DNA of 23,185 nucleotides from CAMYLR01 sp039588915 (GCA_039588915.1 JBDGYV010000043.1:1-23185), one strand, 5' to 3'. Shown: positions 1 through 7,306, numbered from the stretch's first letter. Translations and numbers: made by a program. Notes: generated by a model not told the origin, from the sequence alone.

Positions 1-300
1 CTCCTTTTCCACCATGGCGTTCCACAGCTCGGGGCGGCCCTGCAAGGCGACGCCGAGGATCTCCTGATCGTCGTACACGAACTGATCCTGCTGAAGAACG
101 CCCAGTTGAAGCCGCTTGGGGATCGAAACCGTACCGTCGCTAGGTGCTAGGTCGCCACTCATGATCCTGAGCAGGGTCGTCTTGCCGGACCCGTTGGCGC
201 CGACGAGGCCGTACCGATCGCCCGGATTGAGTTGAAGCGATACGTTGGCGAAGAGGGTTCGGCCGCCGAATGACTTCTTGAGGTTGGCAATGGAGATCAC
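1..300 (-). CDS. ABC-F family ATP-binding protein, N-terminal 100 residues (partial)
   Basis: The first 100 codons of an ATPase that continues past the left edge. Reading from a GTG at 300, the product begins MISIANLKKSFGGRTLF and has a Walker A motif GANGSGKT at residues 34-41, followed by the Q-loop-type stretch LGVLQQDQ. The opening and the absence of any membrane segment fit soluble ABC-F proteins (Uup/EttA/YheS type), which act on the ribosome; this is family knowledge, since the second ATPase domain and the linker lie outside the window. GTG is chosen because family members start at exactly this point before the first beta strand. No clear Shine-Dalgarno precedes it. The gene is divergent from the cyclase chimera at 651. 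Which ABC-F subfamily it belongs to cannot be decided from this fragment. Confidence 0.9.
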   Translation of the reverse strand, partial: MISIANLKKSFGGRTLFANVSLQLNPGDRYGLVGANGSGKTTLLRIMSGDLAPSDGTVSIPKRLQLGVLQQDQFVYDDQEILGVALQGRPELWNAMVEKE

Positions 301-650
301 GGCGAGGAAATCTAGTGGTGCTGCTCGACGTGGTCGCGGATGGCGATCGAATCCTGGGCCTTAACACGGGGGAGGCAGATGGTGGTCGTGCGTCGGTCTG
401 TCCCGATCCCGCTCACAAGGAGTTTGGTGAGATCGGGGAGAGGCGAAGCTAGGAAAACCCACAGTGTCGGGTACGAACCCCAGCCTGCCAAGCGATGGCC
501 CGTTGCCGACTGACCTGGTAGGTGATCGCTTGACCCGATAACGCGTTCTGCGGTAGGCTGACGCCTCAATGTTAGCGCCAACGTTCCCAGACGCTGGGCC
601 AGCGAGACCCGCTTTCTTCCCCGAGTATCTCGCTACTCATTTGCGCGACC
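301..650. other. Intergenic region between divergent ABC-F and cyclase genes
   Basis: A 350-base gap with no convincing gene. An 89-codon open frame on the minus strand (312-581) has no recognisable family and overlaps the promoter candidate at 530-559, so it is not called. A 13-base odd palindrome, CGCTGG-G-CCAGCG, lies at 592-604, between that promoter and the cyclase start. It could be an operator or simply an mRNA hairpin. Confidence 0.5.
530..559 (+). promoter_or_regulatory. Promoter candidate P1 upstream of the cyclase-methyltransferase gene
   Basis: TTGACC at 530-535 and TAGGCT at 554-559 are separated by 18 bases. The spacer carries ACGC at positions 6-9. The same two hexamers, spacing and ACGC position recur at 3623-3652, and a close variant lies at 7904-7933. 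Predicted transcription would start near 566, giving a leader of about 85 bases before the ATG at 651. The -35 box is close to the sigma-70 consensus, but the -10 box is poor. Confidence 0.5.
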
Positions 651-2060
651 ATGCAGCCTGACCGTTCCATTGCAACCATCCTGTTTACCGACATCGTCGG
701 CTCGACCGAACGAGCCGCCGAGTTGGGTGATTGCGGCTGGCGAGACCTTCTAGCCGAACACCACGAACTCGTTCGCCAAGCACTACGCCGTTATGACGGA
801 CGAGAGATTGCCACAGCTGGCGACGGCTTTCTAGCCATCTTTGGTTCGCCGGATCTCGCCATGCGGTGCGCTTGTGCAATCCGTGATTCGTTGCGCAGTA
901 TCGAGTTGAAGTTTCGCTGTGGCATTCACATGGGCGAGGTCGAGCGAACTTCGGAGAGCGACATCGGTGGAATCGCGGTACATGTGGGTTCGCGTGTGGT
1001 GGCGCGAGCCGAACCCGATGAAGTTCTGGTTACAAGTGCAATCCGCGACGCGGAGTTGGGATCCGGTTTTGAGTTCGAAGAAAGGGGATCGTACGAGCTC
1101 AAAGGGGTGCCGGGACAATGGGCGCTCTATGCCGTCGCGAGCCTACCGAGGGCGGTGGACGAAGCAGCCGTTAGGATGGCTCAAGTGCCCCCCTTGGCTC
1201 CTGTCGAGCGCTCCATAGCGGTACTTCCATTTGGGAATCGAAGTTCAGAGCCAGAAACAGAGTACTTCACCGACGGTCACAGCGGACTCTACAGAATGGC
1301 AAGGGCCTACGACATAGCCTTTGACTTTCGCAAGATTCCTTCGGAGTGCGACAATCTATTAGATGTTTACAAGAGACACGGCGGACGCACAGCTACCAGC
1401 TTTTTAGAGTTGGCGGCTGGCCCAGGACTTCACTCCATTGAAATGGCTCGGAGAGGATTGGTGTCCGCGGCCTTGGACCTCTCTTCCGCCATGGCGAGAT
1501 ACGGTTCGAATAAGGCGGAAAGGGCGGGGGTTGAGGTGGATTACCGCCAAGGGGACATGGTGGATTTTGCTTGGGATCGGAGCTTTGATCTCGTGGCTAT
1601 CCTCATGGACTCTTTCTCCTATTTGTTGACTAACGAACGGGTACTTCAACATCTCAAGTCGGTGGCTGCTTGCATGAAACCGCAAGGCATTTATGTCCAG
1701 GAGATGGCCCATCCCCGAGATGTACTCAGAGTGGGAATCTCTGTGAAGACGGATTGGCAGATGGAAAAGGATGGCATGAAAGTTCGCATGCAGTGGGGAC
1801 AAGAGGACGATGCGTTCGATCCTGTTACACAAATCTCAGAAACCACCGTTGTGATGCAGATCGAGGAAGACGGAGAGAGGATCGAGCTAGTGGACAAAGC
1901 TCCCCAGCGGTTCTTTACTGCCACTGAGTGGGAGGCTCTAGTCCTGGCCAGCCCCCACTTCGATCTTGTGGAACAATTTGGCGCGCTCGATATGTCCACG
2001 CCTTTTTCCAATGATAAGAAGGCTTTGCGCATGGTCTCGGTTCTGCAAAAGAGGGTGTAG
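651..2060 (+). CDS. Chimeric protein: class III nucleotidyl cyclase domain fused to a SAM-dependent methyltransferase
   Basis: A 469-residue protein made of three parts. Residues 5-165 are a class III cyclase domain, with FTDIVGSTE (metal Asp14), AGDGF (metal Asp58), GIHMGEV, and VHVGSR (Arg115). The usual adenine-binding Lys is Ala54 and the usual transition-state Asn is His111, so cyclase activity is uncertain. Residues 187-209 (RSIAVLPFGN...EYFTDG) are the first strand and turn of a TolB/FlgO-like domain, the module that follows the cyclase in the protein at 10202. That domain stops abruptly. From residue 210 the sequence reads as the start of a class I methyltransferase: YDIAFDF at 220-226, SAM motif I ELAAGPG at 253-259, acidic residue Asp276, GDMVDF at 301-306, and FDLVAILMDS. 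No membrane segment remains between the parts. The joint is in frame with no stop. The methyltransferase half looks less GC-rich than its surroundings, suggesting a different origin. A functional fusion, a fresh rearrangement or an assembly join are all possible. Confidence 0.85.
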   Translation: MQPDRSIATILFTDIVGSTERAAELGDCGWRDLLAEHHELVRQALRRYDGREIATAGDGFLAIFGSPDLAMRCACAIRDSLRSIELKFRCGIHMGEVERTSESDIGGIAVHVGSRVVARAEPDEVLVTSAIRDAELGSGFEFEERGSYELKGVPGQWALYAVASLPRAVDEAAVRMAQVPPLAPVERSIAVLPFGNRSSEPETEYFTDGHSGLYRMARAYDIAFDFRKIPSECDNLLDVYKRHGGRTATSFLELAAGPGLHSIEMARRGLVSAALDLSSAMARYGSNKAERAGVEVDYRQGDMVDFAWDRSFDLVAILMDSFSYLLTNERVLQHLKSVAACMKPQGIYVQEMAHPRDVLRVGISVKTDWQMEKDGMKVRMQWGQEDDAFDPVTQISETTVVMQIEEDGERIELVDKAPQRFFTATEWEALVLASPHFDLVEQFGALDMSTPFSNDKKALRMVSVLQKRV

Positions 2061-2139
2061 TAGCCAGGAAGGGGGAAGGGGAGAGCGGTTGCGCGATGAG
2101 TTGCGAGAACGGTGTCAGCGATGGTGTCAAAACCCACCC

Positions 2140-2153
2140 GCGCCAGCTGGCGC
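2140..2153. repeat. 14-base perfect palindrome
   Basis: GCGCCAGCTGGCGC reads the same on both strands, about 80 bases after the chimera gene. It may form part of a weak transcription-stop hairpin or a protein-binding site. No T-run follows. Confidence 0.4.
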
Positions 2154-2198
2154 CGGCCAGCTTTCAACCTGCTCACTTCTCTCACAATCAGCGCGTAT

Positions 2199-2258
2199 CA
2201 GCGCCAGGCCAGGTCCTTTGGAGCCGAGAGTCCAGGTTCGAATCCTGGGGGTCCAACC
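2199..2258 (+). repeat. tRNA 3'-end-like remnant (direct repeat copy A)
   Basis: CCAGG-TTCGAAT-CCTGG at 2232-2248 is a perfect T-arm. It is followed by a seven-base acceptor strand GGGTCCA, a discriminator A and CC. Upstream, CTTTGGA at 2216-2222 sits where an anticodon loop would be (TTG, as in tRNA-Gln), but its flanks do not pair, and no matching 5' acceptor TGGACCC is present. It is therefore a remnant, not a working tRNA. Positions 2199-2221 also match 16527-16549 at all but about three positions, and the acceptor end recurs there. Confidence 0.55.
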
Positions 2259-2278
2259 GCGATCAGAAAGTCCGATCT

Positions 2279-2701
2279 CTAGCAGCTACTGCCTGCCACC
2301 ACCACCGAAGGGCACTGCGGGACGACCGTGACCTGGTGTTCCGCCGATACGCTCCCGCTGCGGTTGCCAAGGCTCATCGTTGCTGAGCCCGGTGCTCTCG
2401 CGGTCACGGTGGCCTCGGTACCCGACTCTGTGACCGAGAAGATCCCGGGATCGCTGGAATGCCAAAAGAGAGCCGGGCTGGACAACTCCCCATCCGGGCC
2501 GAACGCCCTAGCCGTTGCCGTGCACGACACTCCACCAACCACCACCACGGAACACTTGGGTCCGAGGATCACGCTAATGAGTTCGCTGCTTGGGCCGATA
2601 GGAGAGGAGTCGTCACATGCCAACGCCATAGGCGTGAGTGGCATGATGATGAGAGCGAGACGAGCGACCAGGCCATTGAGATCTCGTACCAGACTCGCCA
2701 T
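2279..2701 (-). CDS. Ig-like (BIG2-type) lipoprotein, C-terminally truncated, copy 1
   Basis: A 140-residue protein with a lipoprotein signal (MALAC, Cys29). It has one bacterial Ig-like repeat of about 85 residues, with a TATARAF motif and the LFWHSSDPGIFSV / GSATMSLGNRSGSVS pattern typical of BIG2 domains. A second repeat begins (QCPSVVVAGSSC) but a TAG stops it exactly where the first repeat continues SC-TATARA, so the gene looks cut short. The start is secure: GAGGAGGTGA lies just before the ATG. The stop is about 20 bases from the tRNA-like remnant at 2199-2258, so insertion or deletion there may have removed the rest. It is an inverted relative of the copy at 3798, roughly four-fifths identical in protein by eye. 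Probable envelope adhesin-like or structural domain; exact role unknown. Confidence 0.7.
   Translation of the reverse strand: MASLVRDLNGLVARLALIIMPLTPMALACDDSSPIGPSSELISVILGPKCSVVVVGGVSCTATARAFGPDGELSSPALFWHSSDPGIFSVTESGTEATVTARAPGSATMSLGNRSGSVSAEHQVTVVPQCPSVVVAGSSC
2347..2617 (-). repeat. Left arm of inverted gene duplication
   Basis: The reverse complement of this segment matches 3858-4125 along its whole length, with scattered substitutions and one extra codon. Similarity starts at TGTGACGACTCCTCTCC, next to the lipobox Cys codon, and fades just after AGCGTAT in both copies. Confidence 0.8.
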
Positions 2702-2865
2702 TGGCTCACCTCCTCGGGTTGGCGCGCGCCTTCGCGCTGAAGATATTCAGACGGCCACGCTTATTACCGTTCTTGTAAGAATGACCTTTGAAACCCCACT
2801 AGACCACCCGAAGGTTTAATAGAGCGATTCAGCCCCTGAGGGTCCTTTTCTTCTCGCTGCTTGCG

Positions 2866-3612
2866 ATGTGGAGCTGCGCTTCCACATCCCCGGGTCCTCA
2901 GCCCAACCCGCGGCCGGGTCCCCAGCCCGGTGAGTTGGGCGTCTTGTTCGTGGGCAACAGCCTCACGTTCTGGAACGATATGCCGGTGATCCTGGAGCGA
3001 CTGCTGGAGACTGGCGGGGTGGGGCCCCTGCACGTCGAAGTCGTCGCCTTCCCGAACTTCGGGCTGGAGGACCATTGGGTAGAGGGCACCGCCAGAGCCC
3101 GGATCGCCCTCGGGGGGTGGGAAGCGGTGATCCTACAGCAGGGCCCATCTGCAACCGAGGGACGGCCATCGCTGCTCGAGTACAGCGATCGGTTCGCGAA
3201 CGAGATTGAGCGCGTCGGCGCGCGAACCGCGCTCTACATGGTGTGGCCGGATCAGTCGCGTTTCTTCGACTTTGATGGCGTGTCGGACTCGTACGAGACC
3301 GCCGCCCAATCCGTGGGCGGTCTGCTATTCCCTGCGGGTGAAGCATGGCGCTTGGCATGGGCACGGGACGCCAGTCTGGCCCTGTACGGCCCCGATGGCT
3401 TCCACCCGAGCCTCCTCGGTAGCTACCTGGTGGCACTTGTGATGTACGAGCAACTCGCGGTCCAAGACCCACGCGATCTACCCGCCGAGATTCCCACCCC
3501 GTCGGGAACGGTAGAGCTTACGCACGAAGTCGCGAGTACCGTGCAGGAGGCGGCGGTCGACGCGAATGCACGCTTTGCTCTCCCGTCGAACGCCCGCACG
3601 TTGGGCAGGTAA
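2866..3612 (+). CDS. SGNH/GDSL-type hydrolase, probable lipoprotein
   Basis: A 248-residue SGNH-fold hydrolase counted from the ATG at 2866. Block I is FVGNSLTFWNDMP, with nucleophile Ser32 (GNSLT form of GDSL). The oxyanion region is ILQQGPS at 89-95, and the catalytic Asp177/His180 pair is in DGFHPSLLGSYL. Family members are esterases, carbohydrate deacetylases or lipases; the substrate is unknown. The ATG leaves almost no signal peptide, yet the codons upstream in the same frame read LRVLFFSLLAMWSCAS, a clear hydrophobic leader ending at a Cys. The real start may thus be a CTG at 2836 or an ATT at 2827. A Pro/Gly-rich spacer follows the Cys, as in many lipoproteins. The gene lies between the two inverted Ig-like copies and is divergent from copy 1. 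Confidence 0.8.
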   Translation: MWSCASTSPGPQPNPRPGPQPGELGVLFVGNSLTFWNDMPVILERLLETGGVGPLHVEVVAFPNFGLEDHWVEGTARARIALGGWEAVILQQGPSATEGRPSLLEYSDRFANEIERVGARTALYMVWPDQSRFFDFDGVSDSYETAAQSVGGLLFPAGEAWRLAWARDASLALYGPDGFHPSLLGSYLVALVMYEQLAVQDPRDLPAEIPTPSGTVELTHEVASTVQEAAVDANARFALPSNARTLGR

Positions 3613-3622
3613 CCCAATCAGT

Positions 3623-3652
3623 TTGACCATCCAACGCTTCTTGTGGTAGGCT
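3623..3652 (+). promoter_or_regulatory. Promoter candidate P2 for the riboswitch transcript
   Basis: TTGACC at 3623-3628, an 18-base spacer with ACGC at positions 6-9, and TAGGCT at 3647-3652. Both hexamers and the spacing match P1 at 530-559. A start near 3659 would begin the transcript right at the 5' edge of the riboswitch, which supports both calls. Confidence 0.55.
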
Positions 3653-3659
3653 CGATGAG

Positions 3660-3790
3660 ATAGTCCGCCTCGACAAAGGCAAACCCGGTGAAAACCGGGG
3701 ACGCAAAGCCACGGGTCCGCGCTTCCTTCGCGACGCCTGCGCCAGCCGCGCCACGAAGGACCCAAGACCACCGAGCTGCCGGGGATTCTT
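3660..3790 (+). promoter_or_regulatory. GEMM-I riboswitch (cyclic di-GMP-I class)
   Basis: Conserved elements of the c-di-GMP-I aptamer occur in order. AAAGGCAAACC is followed by a P2 hairpin CCCGGT-GAAA-ACCGGG whose GAAA tetraloop is the docking loop of this class. GGGACGCAAAGCC comes next. A long P3 opens with GGGTCC and closes with GGACCC, and the 3' element is ACCGAGCTGCCGGGGATT. Aligned by eye to the Vibrio Vc2 aptamer, the specificity position in AAAGGC is G rather than A, which favours c-di-GMP over cGAMP; this needs a covariance-model check. The 3' strand ends only about 8-12 bases before the ATG at 3798, so control of translation is plausible. No separate terminator hairpin is seen. 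Confidence 0.85.
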
Positions 3791-3797
3791 TGCACGG

Positions 3798-4211
3798 ATG
3801 ATACGATGCGGATCGGCCCTGCTCATGCTGAGCGCACTATGCGCCGGGATCACGGCGTGTGACGACTCCTCTCCCATCGGCCCAAGCAGCGAGCTCATTA
3901 GCGTGATCCTCGTGAACAGGTGTTCCTTGGTGATAGTTGGAGAGCCGTGCACGGCCACGGCTAGGGCGTTCGGCGCGGATGGGGAGTTGTCCAGCCCGGC
4001 TCTCTTTTGGAATTCCAGCGATCCCGGAGTCTTCGGGGTCACTGGGTCGAGTACCGAGGCCACCGTGATCGGGAGTAGACCGGGCTCGGCAACGATGAGC
4101 GTTGGCAACCGCAGCGGGAGCGTATACGGTTTTAGCAGGAGGTCACTGGTTCTCTGCTCCGCCGGTCAGCCGTTCGAGACGTCCACGGACTTCCGCGGCA
4201 TCCGGCCGTAG
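3798..4211 (+). CDS. Ig-like lipoprotein, truncated copy 2, under the riboswitch
   Basis: A 137-residue frame. Residues 1-21 are a lipoprotein signal (ITAC), and one Ig-like repeat follows, up to NRSGSV. From residue 110 onward the resemblance to copy 1 ends and the frame runs as unrelated sequence (YGFSRRSL...) to a TAG at 4209. Its last 69 bases lie antisense to the 3' end of the TPR monooxygenase gene. The tail is therefore probably readthrough, and the gene is a 3'-truncated version of a longer multi-repeat protein. It sits directly behind the GEMM-I riboswitch, so its expression is expected to respond to c-di-GMP. Family members with several such repeats are surface adhesins, a common c-di-GMP target. 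Whether this short form is functional is doubtful. Confidence 0.6.
   Translation: MIRCGSALLMLSALCAGITACDDSSPIGPSSELISVILVNRCSLVIVGEPCTATARAFGADGELSSPALFWNSSDPGVFGVTGSSTEATVIGSRPGSATMSVGNRSGSVYGFSRRSLVLCSAGQPFETSTDFRGIRP
3858..4125 (+). repeat. Right arm of inverted gene duplication
   Basis: Pairs with 2347-2617 on the opposite strand. The arms are about 1.2 kb apart and flank the SGNH hydrolase gene, a layout in which recombination would invert that gene. Confidence 0.8.
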
Positions 4212-6236
4212 ACCGAGTGCGGTCCGGTAATGCTGAATCGCGTCCTGATCCCTCCCCAGGGAATCAAATATGTCCGCCAGTTCGACGTGCGTCTCGAAGA
4301 CCTGGGGGTTGATCGTCAGAGCCGCCTGTAACGACAGGATCGCTTCTTCGTATCGTCCCGATTGCCTCAGCGCCAGAGCGAGGTTGAAGTTGGCAAAGAG
4401 GTGTCGGGGATCGGCAGCCAGGGTCCGCCGATAGTGTGCGATCGCTTCCTCATACTGACCGATTCTTTGAAGGGAGTTTCCAAGATTGACATGCGCATCG
4501 GTGAAATCCGGCCTCAGCCGGACGGCCTCCTTGTAGCTGCTGATCGACCCATCAGGATCCCCGAGCTCAAACAGAGTGTTCCCGAGACCGTAGTAGCCAA
4601 GCGCGAACTCGGGGTCAAGCTCGACCGCTTTGCGATAGTAGACAGCCGCATCCTTCCACTTCTGCTGCAGGTATCGGATATACCCAAGATTGTGGTAGGC
4701 CCGGGCCATGGTCGGTTCTAATTCGATCGTGGCGCGATAGTGTGCCTCTGCCTCCCCGAACTCGCCCAGGTCAAGCATCGCATTTCCAAGGTTGTAGTGC
4801 GCTCGGGTCAGCGATGGATACTGCGCCAGCACCGATTCATAGTGGTGCACTGCTCGCTGAAAATCCCCCTTCTCTTGAGCGGCTAGAGCGAGATCAAACT
4901 GCCCACGCCAGTCCGCGGGGTTTGTTTTCAGACCGTGCCGTGCGCGCGCCTCGACGAGATCCCATCGTTGGGTTGGGTCGATGGCCTCCAGTTGCACGAT
5001 GAGTTCCGCCATCTCATCACGGGATCCGTTACCCGATGTCACGCGTCTCGGCGGATTATTGGGGTTCCGCGGGTTGTCCGAAGAATTATCGTAGATGTAA
5101 TCCATCACAAGAGTCGAGCCCGCCGGCAACAGCACGGGCTGTTCGTAGAAGTACTGGTCCTGCCAGTTGAAGTCCCAATTCGGAATGTGGATCAGTTCCT
5201 TTTCTCTCCCGTCTGGCAAGACCGCCAATCCCTTGAGGCACTTTCCGAGGTAGTGGGCATGCGGATAGACGCTGAGAACACTCACATCTATGGGAACCTC
5301 GAACCGGTCCTCGACCCGGTACCCGCTCATTCCGGCCGGGATATCGATGTTCCTACCGCGCAAGGTGACGATGACCGGCGTTGTCTTGGGCGGTGTCTCA
5401 GCGAAGTACAAGCCGATGAGCGGTTCGATGGTCTCCGGTCTCCCCGAAGGCATCATGTGGAGCTGGAGAACGAAGTCCATCCCGGGTTCCAAGCGCCAAG
5501 CCCTCTCTGGGTGACCCGGGAAAGGGGCGTTGCCTGGCGTCCAGCCTAGAAAATGACCGTCGGGAGATCGCGCTGTGTCGATGTCCATGCCTGGAAATCC
5601 CGGCTCAGGGGATTCAGCATCGGCTTGTTTCGCCGACCCCGTGTCGTCCACGTAAAGGATCGCATGATGCACGACTTTGGAGGGGCCCGGCCGCAGGTCT
5701 ACGGTGCGAACGTACCGAACGTCACTGACCGGCGCGGGGATCACGAGATTACGAAAGACGTCTTTTCCTTCCGCCGGTAGCGTGTACGTCACGGGAGCTG
5801 TGACCACGAGGTCTGGCTCTCCCAGGCTCCAGCGGCTCGACAAAGCTGGGGGGGAGGGAAGATCGACGGGATCGCCCTCGATCATCTCCGCTTCGATCCA
5901 CTGCAGCAGAATTTCTCTTTCTCCCCGGCTCAGGGATCGATCGTTGGCGAACTCGACGTTTTCGTTGTCCGGTGGCCAAGGCGGCATGCGCCGACTACGA
6001 ACCATTTCGGCTATGCGAGCAGAATGCTGCCGGGCTTCCTGATAGGTCAGGAGACTGAAAGGAGCGGGGCCCTCGGGATGGTGACAGCCGGCGCACTTCT
6101 CGTACAGGATCGGGGCGACCTCCGTCGTGAAACTCGGCGCTTGACCAGTCCGCTTCGAGCATCCCAACCAGGCCAGAAAACCCAATAGCAGTACGAGAAG
6201 GGTTGGAAACCGGTGGCGGGCTACGCTTGTCTGCAT
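4143..6236 (-). CDS. Lipoprotein with cytochrome c motif, copper type II monooxygenase domains and C-terminal TPRs
   Basis: A 697-residue exported protein. The lipobox is WLGC with Cys26. A planctomycete/acidobacteria-style heme site CAGCH (Cys48-Cys51-His52) with RRMPPWPP (candidate axial Met84) forms a small cytochrome c-like domain. Residues 140-410 resemble the PHM/DBH copper, ascorbate-dependent monooxygenase fold: VVHHAILYV (His190, His191), LQLHMMP (His260), YPHAHYLG (His326, His328) and VMDYIYDNS (Met378), matching the CuA three-His and CuB two-His/Met pattern. Residues 440-690 carry about seven TPRs of the type AHYNLGNAMLDLGEFGEAE. A periplasmic redox enzyme hydroxylating an unknown substrate, with the TPRs as a docking arm, is a reasonable inference. 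No strong Shine-Dalgarno is seen before the ATG. Its 3' end overlaps the tail of the copy-2 lipoprotein frame. It follows the hydrolase gene after a 116-base gap. Confidence 0.85.
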   Translation of the reverse strand: MQTSVARHRFPTLLVLLLGFLAWLGCSKRTGQAPSFTTEVAPILYEKCAGCHHPEGPAPFSLLTYQEARQHSARIAEMVRSRRMPPWPPDNENVEFANDRSLSRGEREILLQWIEAEMIEGDPVDLPSPPALSSRWSLGEPDLVVTAPVTYTLPAEGKDVFRNLVIPAPVSDVRYVRTVDLRPGPSKVVHHAILYVDDTGSAKQADAESPEPGFPGMDIDTARSPDGHFLGWTPGNAPFPGHPERAWRLEPGMDFVLQLHMMPSGRPETIEPLIGLYFAETPPKTTPVIVTLRGRNIDIPAGMSGYRVEDRFEVPIDVSVLSVYPHAHYLGKCLKGLAVLPDGREKELIHIPNWDFNWQDQYFYEQPVLLPAGSTLVMDYIYDNSSDNPRNPNNPPRRVTSGNGSRDEMAELIVQLEAIDPTQRWDLVEARARHGLKTNPADWRGQFDLALAAQEKGDFQRAVHHYESVLAQYPSLTRAHYNLGNAMLDLGEFGEAEAHYRATIELEPTMARAYHNLGYIRYLQQKWKDAAVYYRKAVELDPEFALGYYGLGNTLFELGDPDGSISSYKEAVRLRPDFTDAHVNLGNSLQRIGQYEEAIAHYRRTLAADPRHLFANFNLALALRQSGRYEEAILSLQAALTINPQVFETHVELADIFDSLGRDQDAIQHYRTALGLRPDAAEVRGRLERLTGGAENQ

Positions 6237-6352
6237 GATGACGGAGTCGTGCAGGAAGTTACCAGGTTCAACTCGGCGCCGGAAAGACGGTTCAGCGAAG
6301 CACAGCGCCAGCCGTCCCGATTACAAGAGCGTGCCTGGGCAGCCCGATTCTC

Positions 6353-7171
6353 TCAGGCTACGCCGACAAACCAGTCCAGCGCCGCCTCGGAGATCGCCGA
6401 TGGAACCTCGTGACCCCCGTCGAACTCTTCGTAAGTCACGTTGTAACCGGCGTTGCTAAGGGTCGGCACGATGAGGTCCCGGGTGGTACTCACCGGAAGT
6501 ATGGAGTCGTTCGTGCCATGCGATACGTAGATGGGCGGCTGTCCGACGATCGGGTCGAAGGCAGCCACAAAGCCGGGGGAGTGGGTCACCAGGTGGCTGA
6601 ACAGGTCCCCATTGGAGAGCCCTACGGAGAACGTGTACGACGCCCCGTCGGAGAACCCTCCCAACGTCAGTCGCGTCGGGTCGATCCGGTAGCGCTCGAA
6701 CGTGTGCTGTAGTGCGAGATCGAAGAAATCGACGTCCGGTCCGAGGCCGCCCAGCAGTAGATCCCAGGTGGAGGAGCGCGAGTCGGGAGTCAGGAGGATC
6801 ATGCCGCGAGCCTCCGCGAGCGCATAGTAGCTTGCCCACGAGCTGCCGGCTCCACCGGCTCCATGGAGAGCGACGAAGAGCGGTGCCGGCGTGTCCGGAG
6901 AGTAGCTCTCTGGCACATAGAGGAGTCCGTCGCGCTCGCCCCCGATCCCCAGCGGGGTGAGCCCCACGGTGGGTGTCTCGGTCGGCAAGCCGGGTCGGGC
7001 CGTCAACCGATTGCGCAGTGGAGGCGGAAACTCCACAGACGGACCGCTCGGCGAGTCGCCACAGCCGGGGAGCATCCAGGCGGCCAACGCGCCCGCGCTG
7101 GTCCATAGAAAGTGGCGACGAGACATGCCGCGCCAGAAGCGCGTGGTGAGCAGGGGGGCGCTGGCTTTCAT
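6353..7171 (-). CDS. Tat-exported alpha/beta hydrolase, PHB depolymerase/phospholipase-carboxylesterase type
   Basis: A 272-residue protein from the ATG at 7171, which has AAAGGA nine bases upstream. The open frame extends 36 codons further 5' but lacks signal features. The N-terminus has a twin-arginine signal SRRHFLWTSAG (Arg18-Arg19) ending at a lipobox-like LPGC (Cys37), so it is probably a Tat-exported lipoprotein. The alpha/beta hydrolase core shows the oxyanion stretch LHGAGG at 102-107, nucleophile elbow GFSDG (Ser174), catalytic Asp222 in GTNDSILP and His254 in GGHEVP. These are all in the correct order for the carboxylesterase/PHB-depolymerase group. It likely cleaves an ester outside the cytoplasm; the substrate is unknown. 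It may be co-transcribed with the monooxygenase gene downstream. Confidence 0.85.
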   Translation of the reverse strand: MKASAPLLTTRFWRGMSRRHFLWTSAGALAAWMLPGCGDSPSGPSVEFPPPLRNRLTARPGLPTETPTVGLTPLGIGGERDGLLYVPESYSPDTPAPLFVALHGAGGAGSSWASYYALAEARGMILLTPDSRSSTWDLLLGGLGPDVDFFDLALQHTFERYRIDPTRLTLGGFSDGASYTFSVGLSNGDLFSHLVTHSPGFVAAFDPIVGQPPIYVSHGTNDSILPVSTTRDLIVPTLSNAGYNVTYEEFDGGHEVPSAISEAALDWFVGVA

Positions 7172-7306
7172 GCTCCGAGATCCTTTCACTCCGGCAGGGG
7201 CCGAGGTGCCGCCGGCCACCGGCTCATATGGGTACTCATCGCGTGAAGGTTCTAAAGACGTGAGACTAGTGTATCCCAAAGGGGTTCAGGTGGCCGCAGG
7301 TTAAAA

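Noticed and set aside
312..581. An 89-codon minus-strand gene upstream of the ABC-F gene
   Set aside because: No family, no ribosome site, and it overlaps the P1 promoter candidate. It was kept as intergenic.
2180..2258. A complete tRNA-Gln gene
   Set aside because: The T-arm and 3' acceptor fit, but the anticodon and D stems do not pair and there is no matching 5' acceptor strand.
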